From Streptomyces sp. NRRL B-24484 (GTDB lineage: Bacteria > Actinomycetota > Actinomycetes > Streptomycetales > Streptomycetaceae), in contig NZ_JOAI01000037.1 of assembly GCF_000717715.1 (NCBI RefSeq), forward strand, positions 1 to 64,000: 64,000 nucleotides of DNA, read 5' to 3'. Within the stretch, counting starts at the first letter, position 1. The number at the start of each line of letters is the position of its first letter. Below, piece by piece: positions 23,359 to 32,205 of this stretch. A program made the translations under genes and the position numbers. Below the pieces are notes generated by a model that searched no databases, had not been told where the DNA came from, and saw nothing but the letters and a program-made list of their open reading frames with translations.

Positions 23359-25614
23359 GTCATCGGCGCTCTCCCTCGCTCTCTGCCAGTGGGCGAGGTC
23401 GCGCCGGGCCATCAGGGTGCCGGGATGGTGCGGGCCCAGCACCCGCACGTTGTGTTCCAGCAGCTCTTCGAAGCCGGCTACGGCACCGGCCACATCCCCG
23501 GCCTCCCCCCGCCACCGGGCGAGGAAGTGCCGGCAGCCAAGGGTGACGGCGCTTCCTGGGCCCACCAGCTGCATGGCCTCCGCCAGCACTTGTTCGAGAG
23601 CGGTCACGGCACCGGCCGCATCCCCGGCCTCCCCCCGCCACCGGGCGAGTTCTGCCCTGCACATCAAGATGCCAGGCTGGTTCGGACCCAGCACCAGCAG
23701 GGTGTCCGCCAGCAGCTGCTCGAAGGCGGCTACGGCACCGGCCACATCCCCGGCCTCCCCTCGCCACTGGGCGAGAGTGATCCGGATCCCGAGGGGGGTG
23801 TCGTGGTGGGGCCCCAGCATCTGGGTGGCGTCCGCCAGCACTTGTTCGAGAACGGTCGTGGCACCGGCCGCATCCCCGGCCTCCCTCCGCCACCGGGCGA
23901 GGTCGGCCCGGGCAACAAGAGTGCCGGGGTCCAAACCTCGTACCCGTTCCCGGTCCGCCAGCAGTTGTTCGTAGGCGGCTGCGGCGCCGGCCGCGTCCCC
24001 AGCCTCCCCCAGACAGCGGGCGAGTTCGTGCCGGGCGTAAAGGGTGTCGGAGTGGTTCGGGCCCAGGAGCTGGTGGGCGGTGTCCGCGATGTGTTGGTAG
24101 CGGGTGCCGGCGGTGCTGGCCTGGCCGCTTTCGCGGAGGCTGCGGGCGGCGCGGAAGAGCACGTCGTGGGCGTCGGGTTGCCAGAGGGCATTCTGTGCGT
24201 TGTGGGTGAGGGCGTCGGTGTTGGCCCACAGGGCATGTGCTAGCTGGGTGTCGCGATCGATGCTGGGCCAGGCGGCGGTCAGGGCGCCTGCGGCGGTGCG
24301 CGCGAGTTGGTTGTACTGGTCAGGGGCGAGCCGGTCGCGCATGGCGCGTTGGATGAGCTGGTGGACACGGACCGCCTGGTGGGGGGTGTCAGGAGTATGG
24401 GTGATCAGGCTGAGCCGGTGCAGCGCGCGCAGTGCACCTACCGCCTCGTCAGTGCTGATCGGGTGGTCGCCGCCGCGATGGCGGCGCAGGTTGAGCCGGT
24501 GCAGCGCGCGCAGGGCCTGTGCCACCTTTCCGGTGGCGGCCGTGTGGTCGCTGGCGCGGTCGCGCCCGAGGTGGATGAGGACGGGCACACTGGTCAGCAC
24601 GTCCTGGGGGATGCCGTTGGGGTCAAGGAAAGCGGCGAGCTGGAGCATGGGCCTGGCCAGGCCGGCCGGGCGCAGTGTGTCAGCGCGGTCGACGGACAGG
24701 TCCCACGCGGCGGCCACGGTGTGGGTCTGGCCGTCGGGAAGCGTGTCGGGGGAGACAGCGGCGAGCGTGGTGGCGCGGTCGGCGAGCAGCGTGCGGTAGG
24801 CGGCGCAGGAGAGGCCGGCGTCGACGAGATAGGCGGCGGCTTGGGCCAGGGCCAGCGGCAGGCGGCCGAGGTCGTGGGCGAGGGCGGTGAGCTGGTCGAT
24901 AGGCTCGGTTCTGCCATGATCGGCCAGTACGCGGGTGAGGTAATCGATGGCTTCGGTGACGGTGAACAGACCGACCTCGACCAGGTGACGGTGTCGGCCG
25001 ATCAGGGCGGCGTCCTTGCGGCGGGTGGTGACCAGCACCCGTCCGGTGGGGCCGGTCGGCGGCCACAGCTTGTTCAGGTCGGCGGGGTCGGTGACGTCGT
25101 CGAGGACGATCAGCCAGCGGCACGCCGGCCGGCCGGGGGTGGGTTCGAGCCAGGCCAGGAACTCCTGCGCGGCGAGCTCGGGGTCGTCGGTGTCGGTCGC
25201 CAGGAGTTGGTACGCGGCGTACGCGTAGCTGGCGACGATCGAGGCGCGGTCGGTGGCGGTGACCCACACCCGTACGTCCAGCTCGCCCGCCTCCCAGGTG
25301 GTGCGGGCGTAGTGGGCGGCGAGCTGGGTCTTGCCGACCCCGCCCATCCCGGCCAGCACCCCGCCCACCAGCGCACCGCCAGGGGTCGCGCCAGCTGGGA
25401 CCGTGCCAGGGGACTGCAGCACCGTCGTCCCGCCGCCGGCCAGGACCTGCCGCAGCCGAGCCGCCTCGGCCCTGTCCTGGAAGTAGTCCGCTGCGGGCGG
25501 GAGCGCGCCGACTGCGTAAGGCCATGGGGCGGGTAAGCTCGGCGCGGCGTAGTACGCGACTTGGCCGCCGCTGGCGACATAGCCGACCGCCATGCTGCCG
25601 CCATCGGCATGCAC
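23353..25614 (-). CDS. NB-ARC ATPase with tetratricopeptide repeats (STAND protein), Tn3 cargo
   Basis: A protein of about 753 aa. The N-terminal segment has a glycine-rich GSMAVGYVASGGQVAYYA stretch, followed by a conserved linker (ADYFQDRAEAARLRQVL) and an NB-ARC ATPase with Walker A GMGGVGKTQLAAHY near residue 97, Walker B WLIVLDDVTD and a sensor-like GRVLVTTRRKD. A winged-helix and helical part follow, then five or more 42-residue TPR units (LARWRGEAGDAAGAVTALEQ-type). STAND proteins are signal-triggered switches, used in regulation and in phage defence; no effector domain is visible. Start is uncertain: GTG 25614 or ATG 25593, neither with a good ribosome site. The gene lies 71 bases after its small partner. 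Confidence 0.85.
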   Translation of the reverse strand: MHADGGSMAVGYVASGGQVAYYAAPSLPAPWPYAVGALPPAADYFQDRAEAARLRQVLAGGGTTVLQSPGTVPAGATPGGALVGGVLAGMGGVGKTQLAAHYARTTWEAGELDVRVWVTATDRASIVASYAYAAYQLLATDTDDPELAAQEFLAWLEPTPGRPACRWLIVLDDVTDPADLNKLWPPTGPTGRVLVTTRRKDAALIGRHRHLVEVGLFTVTEAIDYLTRVLADHGRTEPIDQLTALAHDLGRLPLALAQAAAYLVDAGLSCAAYRTLLADRATTLAAVSPDTLPDGQTHTVAAAWDLSVDRADTLRPAGLARPMLQLAAFLDPNGIPQDVLTSVPVLIHLGRDRASDHTAATGKVAQALRALHRLNLRRHRGGDHPISTDEAVGALRALHRLSLITHTPDTPHQAVRVHQLIQRAMRDRLAPDQYNQLARTAAGALTAAWPSIDRDTQLAHALWANTDALTHNAQNALWQPDAHDVLFRAARSLRESGQASTAGTRYQHIADTAHQLLGPNHSDTLYARHELARCLGEAGDAAGAAAAYEQLLADRERVRGLDPGTLVARADLARWRREAGDAAGATTVLEQVLADATQMLGPHHDTPLGIRITLAQWRGEAGDVAGAVAAFEQLLADTLLVLGPNQPGILMCRAELARWRGEAGDAAGAVTALEQVLAEAMQLVGPGSAVTLGCRHFLARWRGEAGDVAGAVAGFEELLEHNVRVLGPHHPGTLMARRDLAHWQRARESADDR
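23440..24030 (-). repeat. 126-bp tandem repeats encoding TPR units
   Basis: Five successive copies at a 126-bp period (for example the CATCCCCGGCCTCC segment near 23494, 23620, 23746, 23872 and a diverged copy near 23998). DNA identity between copies is high over 30-40 bp blocks, so the repeats were amplified or homogenised recently. Confidence 0.85.
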
Positions 25615-25685
25615 CGTGACACTCGTTGGCCGGCCATTGGCGGACCGTGCCTTGGCGGGCGTTGGACTGTTGGTGGCCGGTCCGT

Positions 25686-26162
25686 TTAGCCCTGGGACGG
25701 ATCCGGCATCTGAGGGTTTGTGAGGTGCGCTCCTCCGTAGAGCACCCCGGCCGCGATGGAGCCCTTCTCGGCGTGGACCTCCATGTTTCCGCCAACCGCT
25801 ATCCCGCCCGGCGCGGCCAACACTCCACCTTGCGGGGCGTGCTGTGCCAGTAGGTCGCGCAGTTGTTCTGCGGCCTGGTCGCGTTCCGGTCCGGCGAGGT
25901 TCTCCAGCGCGGCCTCGATGCGGGCTTGCCAGGATGCCTCCTGGCGGATTCGTGCCGCTTCCGCCCCGGCCGTTTCGGTGGTTTCGAGGGCAGCCGCGGT
26001 TTGGTCGAGGCGTTCCAGTTCCGCCTGTTCCCGCTGCACGTCGCCGCGGCCGAACCAGCGGGCCACCGCCTGCCGCAGACCGTTCCATGTGTCTGTCCCG
26101 GCTGCCGTGACCAACGCGGTGCCGCCGGAGGCGGCCAGCGCAACGAGTGCCTGCTCCAGCAT
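25686..26162 (-). CDS. Small partner protein of the NB-ARC/TPR cargo
   Basis: A 158-aa protein from ATG 26162. A hydrophobic N-terminus (MLEQALVALAASGGTALVTA) is followed by a charged, Glu/Ala/Arg-rich helix (residues about 45-115, likely coiled coil) and a C-terminal glycine-rich segment, GIAVGGNMEVHAEKGSIAAG. That segment resembles the N-terminus of the next protein (VTVHADGGSMAVGYVASGG), suggesting a shared structural motif. I recall similar small genes beside NB-ARC/TPR genes in Streptomyces, but no function is known to me. The pair forms the transposon cargo operon. Confidence 0.75.
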   Translation of the reverse strand: MLEQALVALAASGGTALVTAAGTDTWNGLRQAVARWFGRGDVQREQAELERLDQTAAALETTETAGAEAARIRQEASWQARIEAALENLAGPERDQAAEQLRDLLAQHAPQGGVLAAPGGIAVGGNMEVHAEKGSIAAGVLYGGAHLTNPQMPDPSQG

Positions 26163-26285
26163 CCCCGAGTCCCTTCCCCAGATCGTGCTGTCTGCAGAAC
26201 CGTAGCGCCGCATTTGGCGCCGTAGCAGCGTCTTGAGCAAACACGCGTCCGAAGGTGCTGCTGCCGGTCCGGTCGCCTCGGCGGC

Positions 26286-29254
26286 TCAGCCCCTTGGGCC
26301 GATGCCGATTGTCAGGCGCGAGCTCATGTCGAGCTTCACTTCGCCGTACGGGCGGACATGGCCCCAGAACAGCGGGGTCAGGCCACGCCGGTCGGCCGGC
26401 CCGAGTAGGTCGGCCCAGGCGGGTTCGGCCAGGACAGCCTGCAGCATCAGGGTGTTCACGTATACGAGGCTGGCCTGGATGATGCGTAGGCACAGCGCGG
26501 CCATCTCGACCTCCTCGCGCCGGTTGCTGGAGATCTCTCCGCCCTTGCCGTAGAGATCACCGCGTTCGCGCGGTTCCAGGCCTCCACCACGTTCAGGCCC
26601 TCCTCGATCTCGCGCTGCAGGGCGCGGTCGCGCAGGTAGCGGGCGACAAAGATGGTCTTCTGGGCGCGGCCGATCTCCAGCATCGCCTGGTAGGCGGCGC
26701 GGGTGAAGCGGGACAGAATCGCCTCGGTGGAGGCGGTACCGGTGCGGATCGCGGTGGCGTACTTGATGACCTGGTCCCAGTTCGCGGCGATCACCTCCCA
26801 GCGGATCGGGCGGGTCATCGCCGCCGCCAGGTTCGGGTAGGCGCCGCTCTCCCCGGCCGCCGGGCGGTAGAGCTTGACCCGGTTGATCTGCTTGATGCGA
26901 GGCAGCAGGTCGACGTTGAGCAACCGCGTCACCCCAAAGCCAATTTCGGACTGGCCATGCGAGTCGACGTAGTTACCCTCCACGCTCATCGTGGTGCCGT
27001 GGCGGATCGCGCCCTCGACCATCGCGGCGACCTCCGAGGCGGAGGCCCGAAGCGTCTGGGAGTGCACCACCACCGAGCCGCGCTCGACGTGCCAGTACAC
27101 CAGCACGCCCCGGCCGCCGTAGCGCGAGTGCCACTCGGTGAACAGGTTCTGGTCCCAGGAGCGGAAGTGCGTGGAGTCCGAGGCCACCGCGGTCGACCCG
27201 GCGCCCCACAGGCCCGCGTCGCGGGCGGCGAAGGTGGCATTGGCGATCTCCACCGCGATCTGGCGGGCCGACACCAGGGTGAGGTAGCGGCGCCGGGTGT
27301 AGCGGATCTCCTCCTCGGTGTGCCCGTGCTCGCCGCCAGCCACCGACTTGATGCCGGTGTTGGTGCCGTACGCGTGGATCGCCAGCATCAGCCGCTCGGC
27401 CAACACCTCCTCCGGCAGCGTCCGCGACCCGGCCACCGAGGTGATCGCCTTCAAGCAGCCGGTGCGCAGGATCGCCTCCTTGAGCATGTCGATCAGCGGC
27501 ACCGCGCTCCAGCGCCGCCCCACCTCGGCCTTGATCCGGCGCAGGTTGCGCGGCTCCTCCTGCGCCTCGGGCCCGGTGAACCTGATCGCGCCCGCAGCGC
27601 GCTCCTTGATCTCCAGCCAGTCCAGGCCCGGCGCCACCGCATCCAGCGTGGCCAGGGCCTGGGTCATCTCGCCGCGCAGCTGGTCGATGAACAGCCCGCC
27701 GTCCAGAGGCTTGCGCAGCTCGCCGTAGTGCTCGATCCGGCGAGCCTCGAAGTCGCTCGGCAGGTCCTCGTCCGGGTTGCGCAACCGGCCGGCACCGACC
27801 ACCCACACCTCCTTGCAGCGCAGCTGCTCGCGCAGGGCCTGGAAGGTGGCCACCTCGTAGACCATCCGCACCACTCGCTGTCGGCCGCGCTTGTCCGCCC
27901 GGTAGACCAGCTCCGCCCACTGCCCCCTGGTGCCCCGGTGTTCCGGAGCGGTCTCGCCCAGCGGGTAGTAGGTGGTATTCCCGGCCTTCGCGTACCGCTC
28001 GACCAGGGCGAGCGCTTCGGTCACCGGCCTGTGGGCCGAGTTGTTCGAGCGGAACTGCAGCACGCCCAGCAGCTCGATCAGGCCCTTGCGGTAGTGGTTG
28101 GTGTAGGACGCCTTCAACGTGGTCTGCACCGTGCGCCGGTACACCGGGCCCTTCGTCCGGTACTCGTGTACCAGCTCCTTCAACGTCTGCTCGCCCCCGC
28201 GCACCGCCGGGAACACCACCTCGCGGACCTCACCGTCCGGCGCGGCCAGCGAGGCCTCGGCGATCTGGAACAGCAGGTTCTCCTTGCCCGAGACCCGCTT
28301 GAAGGCGTTGATCAGTTCGTTGGTCACCTTCTGCTCGGCGCGGGCGCCGATCCTGTGCACGGTGGCGATCAGCAGGTCCACCAGGCAGTCCGTCACCTCC
28401 CGCTCCCGCTCGACCAGCAGCGCGGCCAGCAGGGTGACTGCGGACTCCGGCGAGCGTCGGCGAAGGTGGGAAGGGGACTCGACCACCGCCCGCTGCCGCC
28501 AGGAGGTCAGCACCCTGGGCGCCACGTCCCCGAACAGCCCCGCTGGCAGGCCGATCGCCCGAATTGCCGTCAGCTTGCGGATCTCCCGCAGCATCGACTC
28601 CAGGCTCACATTGCCCGGCATCGCCTTGACCAGAGCCAGCACCGACTCCTCGTCCCGGTCGTCCTCGGTGCCGTCCGAGTCCTCGGCCGCTTCCCGTGCG
28701 GTCGCCACCAGGGCCAGCACCCGTTCCCGCACTTCCTCGGGTAGCCGGGCGAAGACCGTGGTGAACCAGGTCTCCTCCGCAGTGTGCAGGGCGGAGCGGA
28801 CCATCCTCGTGATCCGGTCCGATGCCGGCGGCTCGATGAACTCCTCCCGGCACCGTTTCAGCAGTTCCTCGCGTACCCGGTCCGCGTTCCGCTCGGCGTG
28901 CGCGACGTTGCCGGCCAGCCAGGCCGTCAGCTTCTCCGCGCCCTGCACCGAGCACACCCGAAAGCCCAGGTGCTCGCGGATCTGGGCACGGTGGTACTCG
29001 ATCATGCTGCCGGTCCACTGGTAGGACTCGAAGTCGGCGGCGGGCACACTCATCTGCCGGGCGACGAACTCCACCACCTCGTCCGGGAAGTCCACCCGGC
29101 CCCGGGGGAACCGGCCGTGCCGGGTGTAGAACTTCAGCAGCAGCGCGAAGCCCAACCTGGTCCCGCCGCGTTTCCCCGCGACCAGGTCCGCCTCGTCATC
29201 GAGCACCGTCCAGTACTCCACCAGCTCGTCCATGCTTACCGGCTGCCGCCCCAT
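26286..29254 (-). pseudogene. tnpA: Tn3-family transposase with a 1-nt frameshift
   Basis: About 988 codons in two frames. ATG 29254 (MGRQPVSMDELVEYWTVLDD) starts the N-terminal domain; the DDE catalytic core has Asp in VASDSTHFRSW, Asp in YVDSHGQSEIGFG and Glu in NVVEAWNRANAV. Immediately after NRANAVI the expected FYGKGGEISSNRREE is found only in another frame, and the rest (MAALCLRIIQASLVYVNTLM to the stop at 26286) follows in that frame. The sequence reads ATCTCTACGG where ATCTTCTACGG is expected, so one T is missing near 26554. The gene is inactive unless this is a sequencing error or recoding event. It occupies the right end, as usual for Tn3. Confidence 0.9.
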
Positions 29255-29316
29255 GGCCCCGCATCATGCCGGACAACCCCAGGCCAACGCGGACAAACGG
29301 CCAAAGATCACCCGCA

Positions 29317-29351
29317 TTTGGGGCTGGTGACACGGTCGTTAACGGCACCCC
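29317..29351 (-). repeat. Tn3 right terminal inverted repeat
   Basis: Read on the minus strand it begins GGGGTGCCGTTAACGACCGT and ends CAGCCCCAAA, matching the left end at 34 of 35 positions. AACTC follows at 29352-29356, duplicating 22602-22606. Confidence 0.95.
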
Positions 29352-29356
29352 AACTC

Positions 29357-29585
29357 GCCGAGCCGCTCGGACCGACCCATCACAACGCCCCGGAGGCCGC
29401 GACCACCCCGGGCAGCGCCCTCGCCGCCCAGCGCCGCGACGCCGACCCCCGGGAGCACCTCACCCGCTGCGCGACCGCCTGGCGCGAGCACTTCGGCCCC
29501 GGCCGTCCCCGGACCTGCGCCGCCGAAGCCGCCCTCGCCGCCCTCCCGGGTTCCTGGCCACAGGGCAGCCGTCAGGCTCTGGGCG
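29357..29585. other. Right flank of the Tn3 insertion, no complete gene
   Basis: A plus-strand frame (AEPLGPTHHNAPEAATTPGS, then EHLTRCATAWREHFGPGRPR) has protein-like composition and is in phase with a left-flank frame when the transposon and one AACTC are removed, so an interrupted gene is possible. It ends at 29611 inside the next gene. I do not recognise it. Confidence 0.4.
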
Positions 29586-30173
29586 TCAGGGAACGTTCCA
29601 GGCGGCGATGACCGGCTGACCGTGTTCGGTGGCGAGGAAGCCGAGCGTGCCCGGGTGCGGGTGGCCGAGCAGCCTGGCGGCGTACGCGTCGAGGCCGAGC
29701 CAGCGGGCGGCGAGGACGCGGGCGAGGTGTCCGTGGGCGACGACCGCGACGTCGCCGTCGTCCAGCAGCGGCCGGATCCGGTTCAGCACCGCGTCCGTCC
29801 GTGCGGCGACCTGGTGGAGCGTCTCGCCGGGACGGTCGGCGTCACCGGGGAGGACGCCGTCCCGCCACAGGTCCCAGCCGGGTCGGTCCTGCTGGATCTG
29901 CTCCGCGGTGTGGCCCTCGTAGCCGCCGTAGTCCCATTCCAGCAGGTCGGGATCGGGCCGGACGCCGGTCAGGCCGGCCAGCTCGGCCGTCCGCAGGGCG
30001 CGGCTCAGCGGGCTGCTGAACACGGCCGTCGGAGGGCGCCCTGCGAGCTTCGGGGCGAGCGCCTCGGCCGAGGCCTCGCCCGCCCGGGTCAGCGGCACGT
30101 CGGTGCGGCCGGCGTACCGGCCCGACAGGCTCCACTCGGTCTGGCCGTGTCGGATCACCATCAGCTCGCCCAT
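29586..30173 (-). CDS. Histidine phosphatase family protein
   Basis: A 195-aa member of the phosphoglycerate-mutase-like branch-1 histidine phosphatases. MGELMVIRHGQTEWSLSGRY contains the RHG motif whose His is phosphorylated; the second conserved His is in VAVVAHGHLARVLAARWLG, and TAVFSSPLSRALRTAEL supplies the phosphate-pocket Arg. Length and layout fit acid phosphatase / CobC-like / broad-specificity sugar phosphatases; the substrate cannot be set. ATG 30173 starts at the conserved motif. It is the first clearly intact gene to the right of the transposon. Confidence 0.92.
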   Translation of the reverse strand: MGELMVIRHGQTEWSLSGRYAGRTDVPLTRAGEASAEALAPKLAGRPPTAVFSSPLSRALRTAELAGLTGVRPDPDLLEWDYGGYEGHTAEQIQQDRPGWDLWRDGVLPGDADRPGETLHQVAARTDAVLNRIRPLLDDGDVAVVAHGHLARVLAARWLGLDAYAARLLGHPHPGTLGFLATEHGQPVIAAWNVP

Positions 30174-30220
30174 GGCACGGACGATAGCTGACGGTGCGTC
30201 GGGTCACCGTTCCGGGGCCG

Positions 30221-30691
30221 CTACGACCACACCGCCCGGGTCCCGCCACGGACCGTCCGGGTGTTGACCAGCTCGAACCCGTTCTCGTGCCGCACCACGT
30301 ACCGGACGTCCTCCAGGGCGGAGTCCCTGAGGAACCCCGCCCGCCCCCGTGTGGTCGCCCGCCGGAGGACCCACTCGACGACCTCCATCAGGATGCCGAA
30401 GTCGTCCTCGTGGATGCAGACCCGGACGGTCAGCGACCAGGGAGCCCTGCCGGCCGGGCCCGGCCGGGCCACGGCGCGGAGCAGCACGGACGTGTCCGCC
30501 CCGTCGAACGAGTGGCTCGCGGTCCCTCCGGCGAAGACCGGCCAGGGGTGACCCCAGGTCTCCCGGTCGGCCGACTCCGGCACCGGCGGAGCCTCCGCCT
30601 GCCCCACCAGCCACCTCGGTTCCCGCACCGCCGCCTCGGAGAGGTCGGGCTCCAGGTCGACGGCCAGGAAGAGGTCGTAGTAGTCGCTCAC
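30221..30691 (-). CDS. Hypothetical protein, 156 aa
   Basis: Starts at GTG 30691 (MSDYYDLFLAVDLEPDLSEA). The central part has alternating beta-type strands (WSLTVRVCIHEDDFGILMEV) and ends with VRYVVRHENGFELVNTRTVR. No signal, membrane segment or known motif is visible. I do not recognise the family. It is 47 bases upstream of the histidine phosphatase on the same strand, so they may share a transcript. A strong hairpin precedes it, isolating it from the 31-kb gene. Confidence 0.75.
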   Translation of the reverse strand: MSDYYDLFLAVDLEPDLSEAAVREPRWLVGQAEAPPVPESADRETWGHPWPVFAGGTASHSFDGADTSVLLRAVARPGPAGRAPWSLTVRVCIHEDDFGILMEVVEWVLRRATTRGRAGFLRDSALEDVRYVVRHENGFELVNTRTVRGGTRAVWS

Positions 30692-30754
30692 GGGACGGAT
30701 CCTGGGGTGCGGATCGGCTCGTCACCAAGCCGCGCCGCGGCCCCGGCCGTGCCG

Positions 30755-30801
30755 GGCCTGCTGTCGCACCGGGTCCGGCGAAGCCGGTGCGGCAGCAGGC
30801 C
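30755..30801 (-). terminator. Strong hairpin terminator
   Basis: An 18-bp stem with one G-U pair (GGCCTGCTGTCGCACCGG with CCGGTGCGGCAGCAGGCC, 11-base loop), 16 bases past the stop of the minus-strand gene at 30818. Confidence 0.7.
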
Positions 30802-30817
30802 CCTTCGGGTCGGCCCG

Positions 30818-31117
30818 CTACTCCGCGCCGGTGACGTCCGGGGCGACGAAGCGCCGGTGGAGCGGGGCGAAGGAGACCTCGGGTGCGCCCGTGATGCCGG
30901 CCTTCTCGACGGCCGGGGCGAGCCGTTCGGCGAGGAACTGTCCGAAGGCCTCCTCGGAGTGCCACACGTCGGTCACGTGGAGGCCGTCGGCGTCGAACCA
31001 GGCCACGTGGACCTGTCCCCCGGCCGCCGGGACCTGTTCCCAGTCGACGGCGTCCCGCACCGCGTCGTACTGCTCGGGCGTCACGCCGGTCCAGCGCATC
31101 GACATCACCACAGCCAT
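30818..31117 (-). CDS. ABM-like small protein (dimeric alpha/beta barrel)
   Basis: A 99-aa protein from ATG 31117 (AAGGGG upstream). MAVVMSMRWTGVTPEQYDAV, HVAWFDADGLHVTDVWHSEE and FLAERLAPAVEKAGI follow the pattern of small antibiotic-biosynthesis-monooxygenase-like barrels: strand, helix, strand with D-W-S-E, helix. Some relatives are heme or quinone enzymes, many have no known role. It has its own terminator; a separate promoter upstream of 31117 is likely but not resolved. Confidence 0.75.
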   Translation of the reverse strand: MAVVMSMRWTGVTPEQYDAVRDAVDWEQVPAAGGQVHVAWFDADGLHVTDVWHSEEAFGQFLAERLAPAVEKAGITGAPEVSFAPLHRRFVAPDVTGAE

Positions 31118-31317
31118 GTTCGTCCCCTTGCCCTGAAGTGGTGGTTCGGCGGTCCCGCACCGGCCGCACCCGCAGGTGGACCGGATCCCCCGTCGGGACC
31201 GGTCCGTCCATGGTCGCGGAGCGCGGGCCCCGGCCGGCAGGGCGTGCGAGCGCACCCGCGGGACGGCGCGAGCCCCGAACGCCCGGTACACCACGCACCC
31301 GGGAACCCGAGGGGTCG

Positions 31318-31802
31318 TCAGCGCCAGCGGTAGGTCGCGTCCGTCATCGGCGACAGCCGTACCGGACGTGTCGCCGGGGCCGCCGCCGGAGCGAGGACGC
31401 TGCCGACCGCCGGGTAGAGGTGCAGGCCGGCCGCCCGGACCGGATCGTGCCACTCCACCGTCGCCCGGTCCGTGGCGTCGAGTTCGACGGCCGCCGGGCC
31501 CTCCCGGGCCGCCAGCGGCAGGTGGAGGACGAAGACCAGGTGCCGGCGCCGGAACACCCCGTCGCACCCGGGCGGGTGGTGGCCTGGTCCTGCACCCGTC
31601 GCAGCACCGGAGCCGCGGGGACGGCCGCGGCCTCCAGCCCCAGTTCCTCGCGCAGTTCCCGGTCCAGCGCCGCGAACGCGTCCTCGCCGGCCTCGACGAG
31701 GCCGCCGGGCAGTGAGTACTGCACCCCGTCCGGCCGCTCCCGCCGGATCAGACACACCCCGCCGTCGGCCACCACCAGCGCACCGACCCGGATCGGCACC
31801 AT
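31318..31802 (-). pseudogene. NUDIX hydrolase gene, frameshifted
   Basis: From ATG 31802 the frame gives MVPIRVGALVVADGGVCLIR and the Nudix box GGLVEAGEDAFAALDRELREELG, ending near RRVQDQ. The rest of the domain (DGVFRRRHLVFVLHLPLAAR, then YPAVGSVLAPA) is in another frame to the stop at 31318. The shift lies near 31565-31590 in a GC-rich run, so it could be a true mutation or a sequencing error. Intact, it would hydrolyse a nucleoside-diphosphate-linked substrate using the Glu residues of REELG. Confidence 0.75.
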
Positions 31803-32205
31803 GTCTCCACCCCTCTCCGGAGCATCGTCCCCCGTCAGGGGGCGGTCGGGGGCGGTGACCGACGCACCGGCATGCACCCGGACGCGGGGTTCGACGTGGA
31901 CGGTCCGGTCCTGGGGAGGCCGACCCGTACGGGCACCGGTGCGCCGGGCACCTCGGTCGCACCGTCGCGGTCGAGGGGCCGGCGCGACCTCGACGACGTT
32001 GCCCCTGCCGTCACGTGGACCCGCAGCCAGGGGTCCTCGGGCAGTCCGTCGGCGCGGGCCCGCGTGACGTGCTCCCCCGCCGGGCCCTGCGGAGGGCACC
32101 CGGCATCCGGCGGAAGAGGCGGCCGCCGCGGTGGCCGCCGGAGCGGTGCAGCGTGCTGCAACACGTGCGCACCTGCGCACCCGGCGCTGCCCCTACGATG
32201 TCCCC
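31803..32205. other. Divergent regulatory region between NUDIX and ArsR genes
   Basis: No gene recognised in about 400 bases. Near the ArsR start, AACACGTGCGCACCTGCGCACC (32160-32181) is a degenerate copy of the clearer operator at 32601, pointing to autoregulation of the ArsR gene. The rest has no structure I can support. Confidence 0.5.

Larger units (their letters stand above)
22607..29351. mobile_element. Tn3-family transposon carrying an NB-ARC/TPR cargo
   Basis: A 6745-bp element. The ends are 35-bp inverted repeats (one mismatch) starting GGGG, the Tn3-family signature. Outside them is a perfect 5-bp direct repeat, AACTC, at 22602-22606 and 29352-29356, the target duplication expected for this family. 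It contains a serine resolvase next to the left end, a res-like region, a Tn3 transposase next to the right end and two cargo genes. All genes are on the minus strand. The transposase carries a 1-nt frameshift. Confidence 0.95.

Noticed and set aside
23440..24030. Regular repeats resembling a CRISPR array
   Set aside because: The period is 126 bp, in frame, and encodes TPR units; there are no unique spacers or cas genes.
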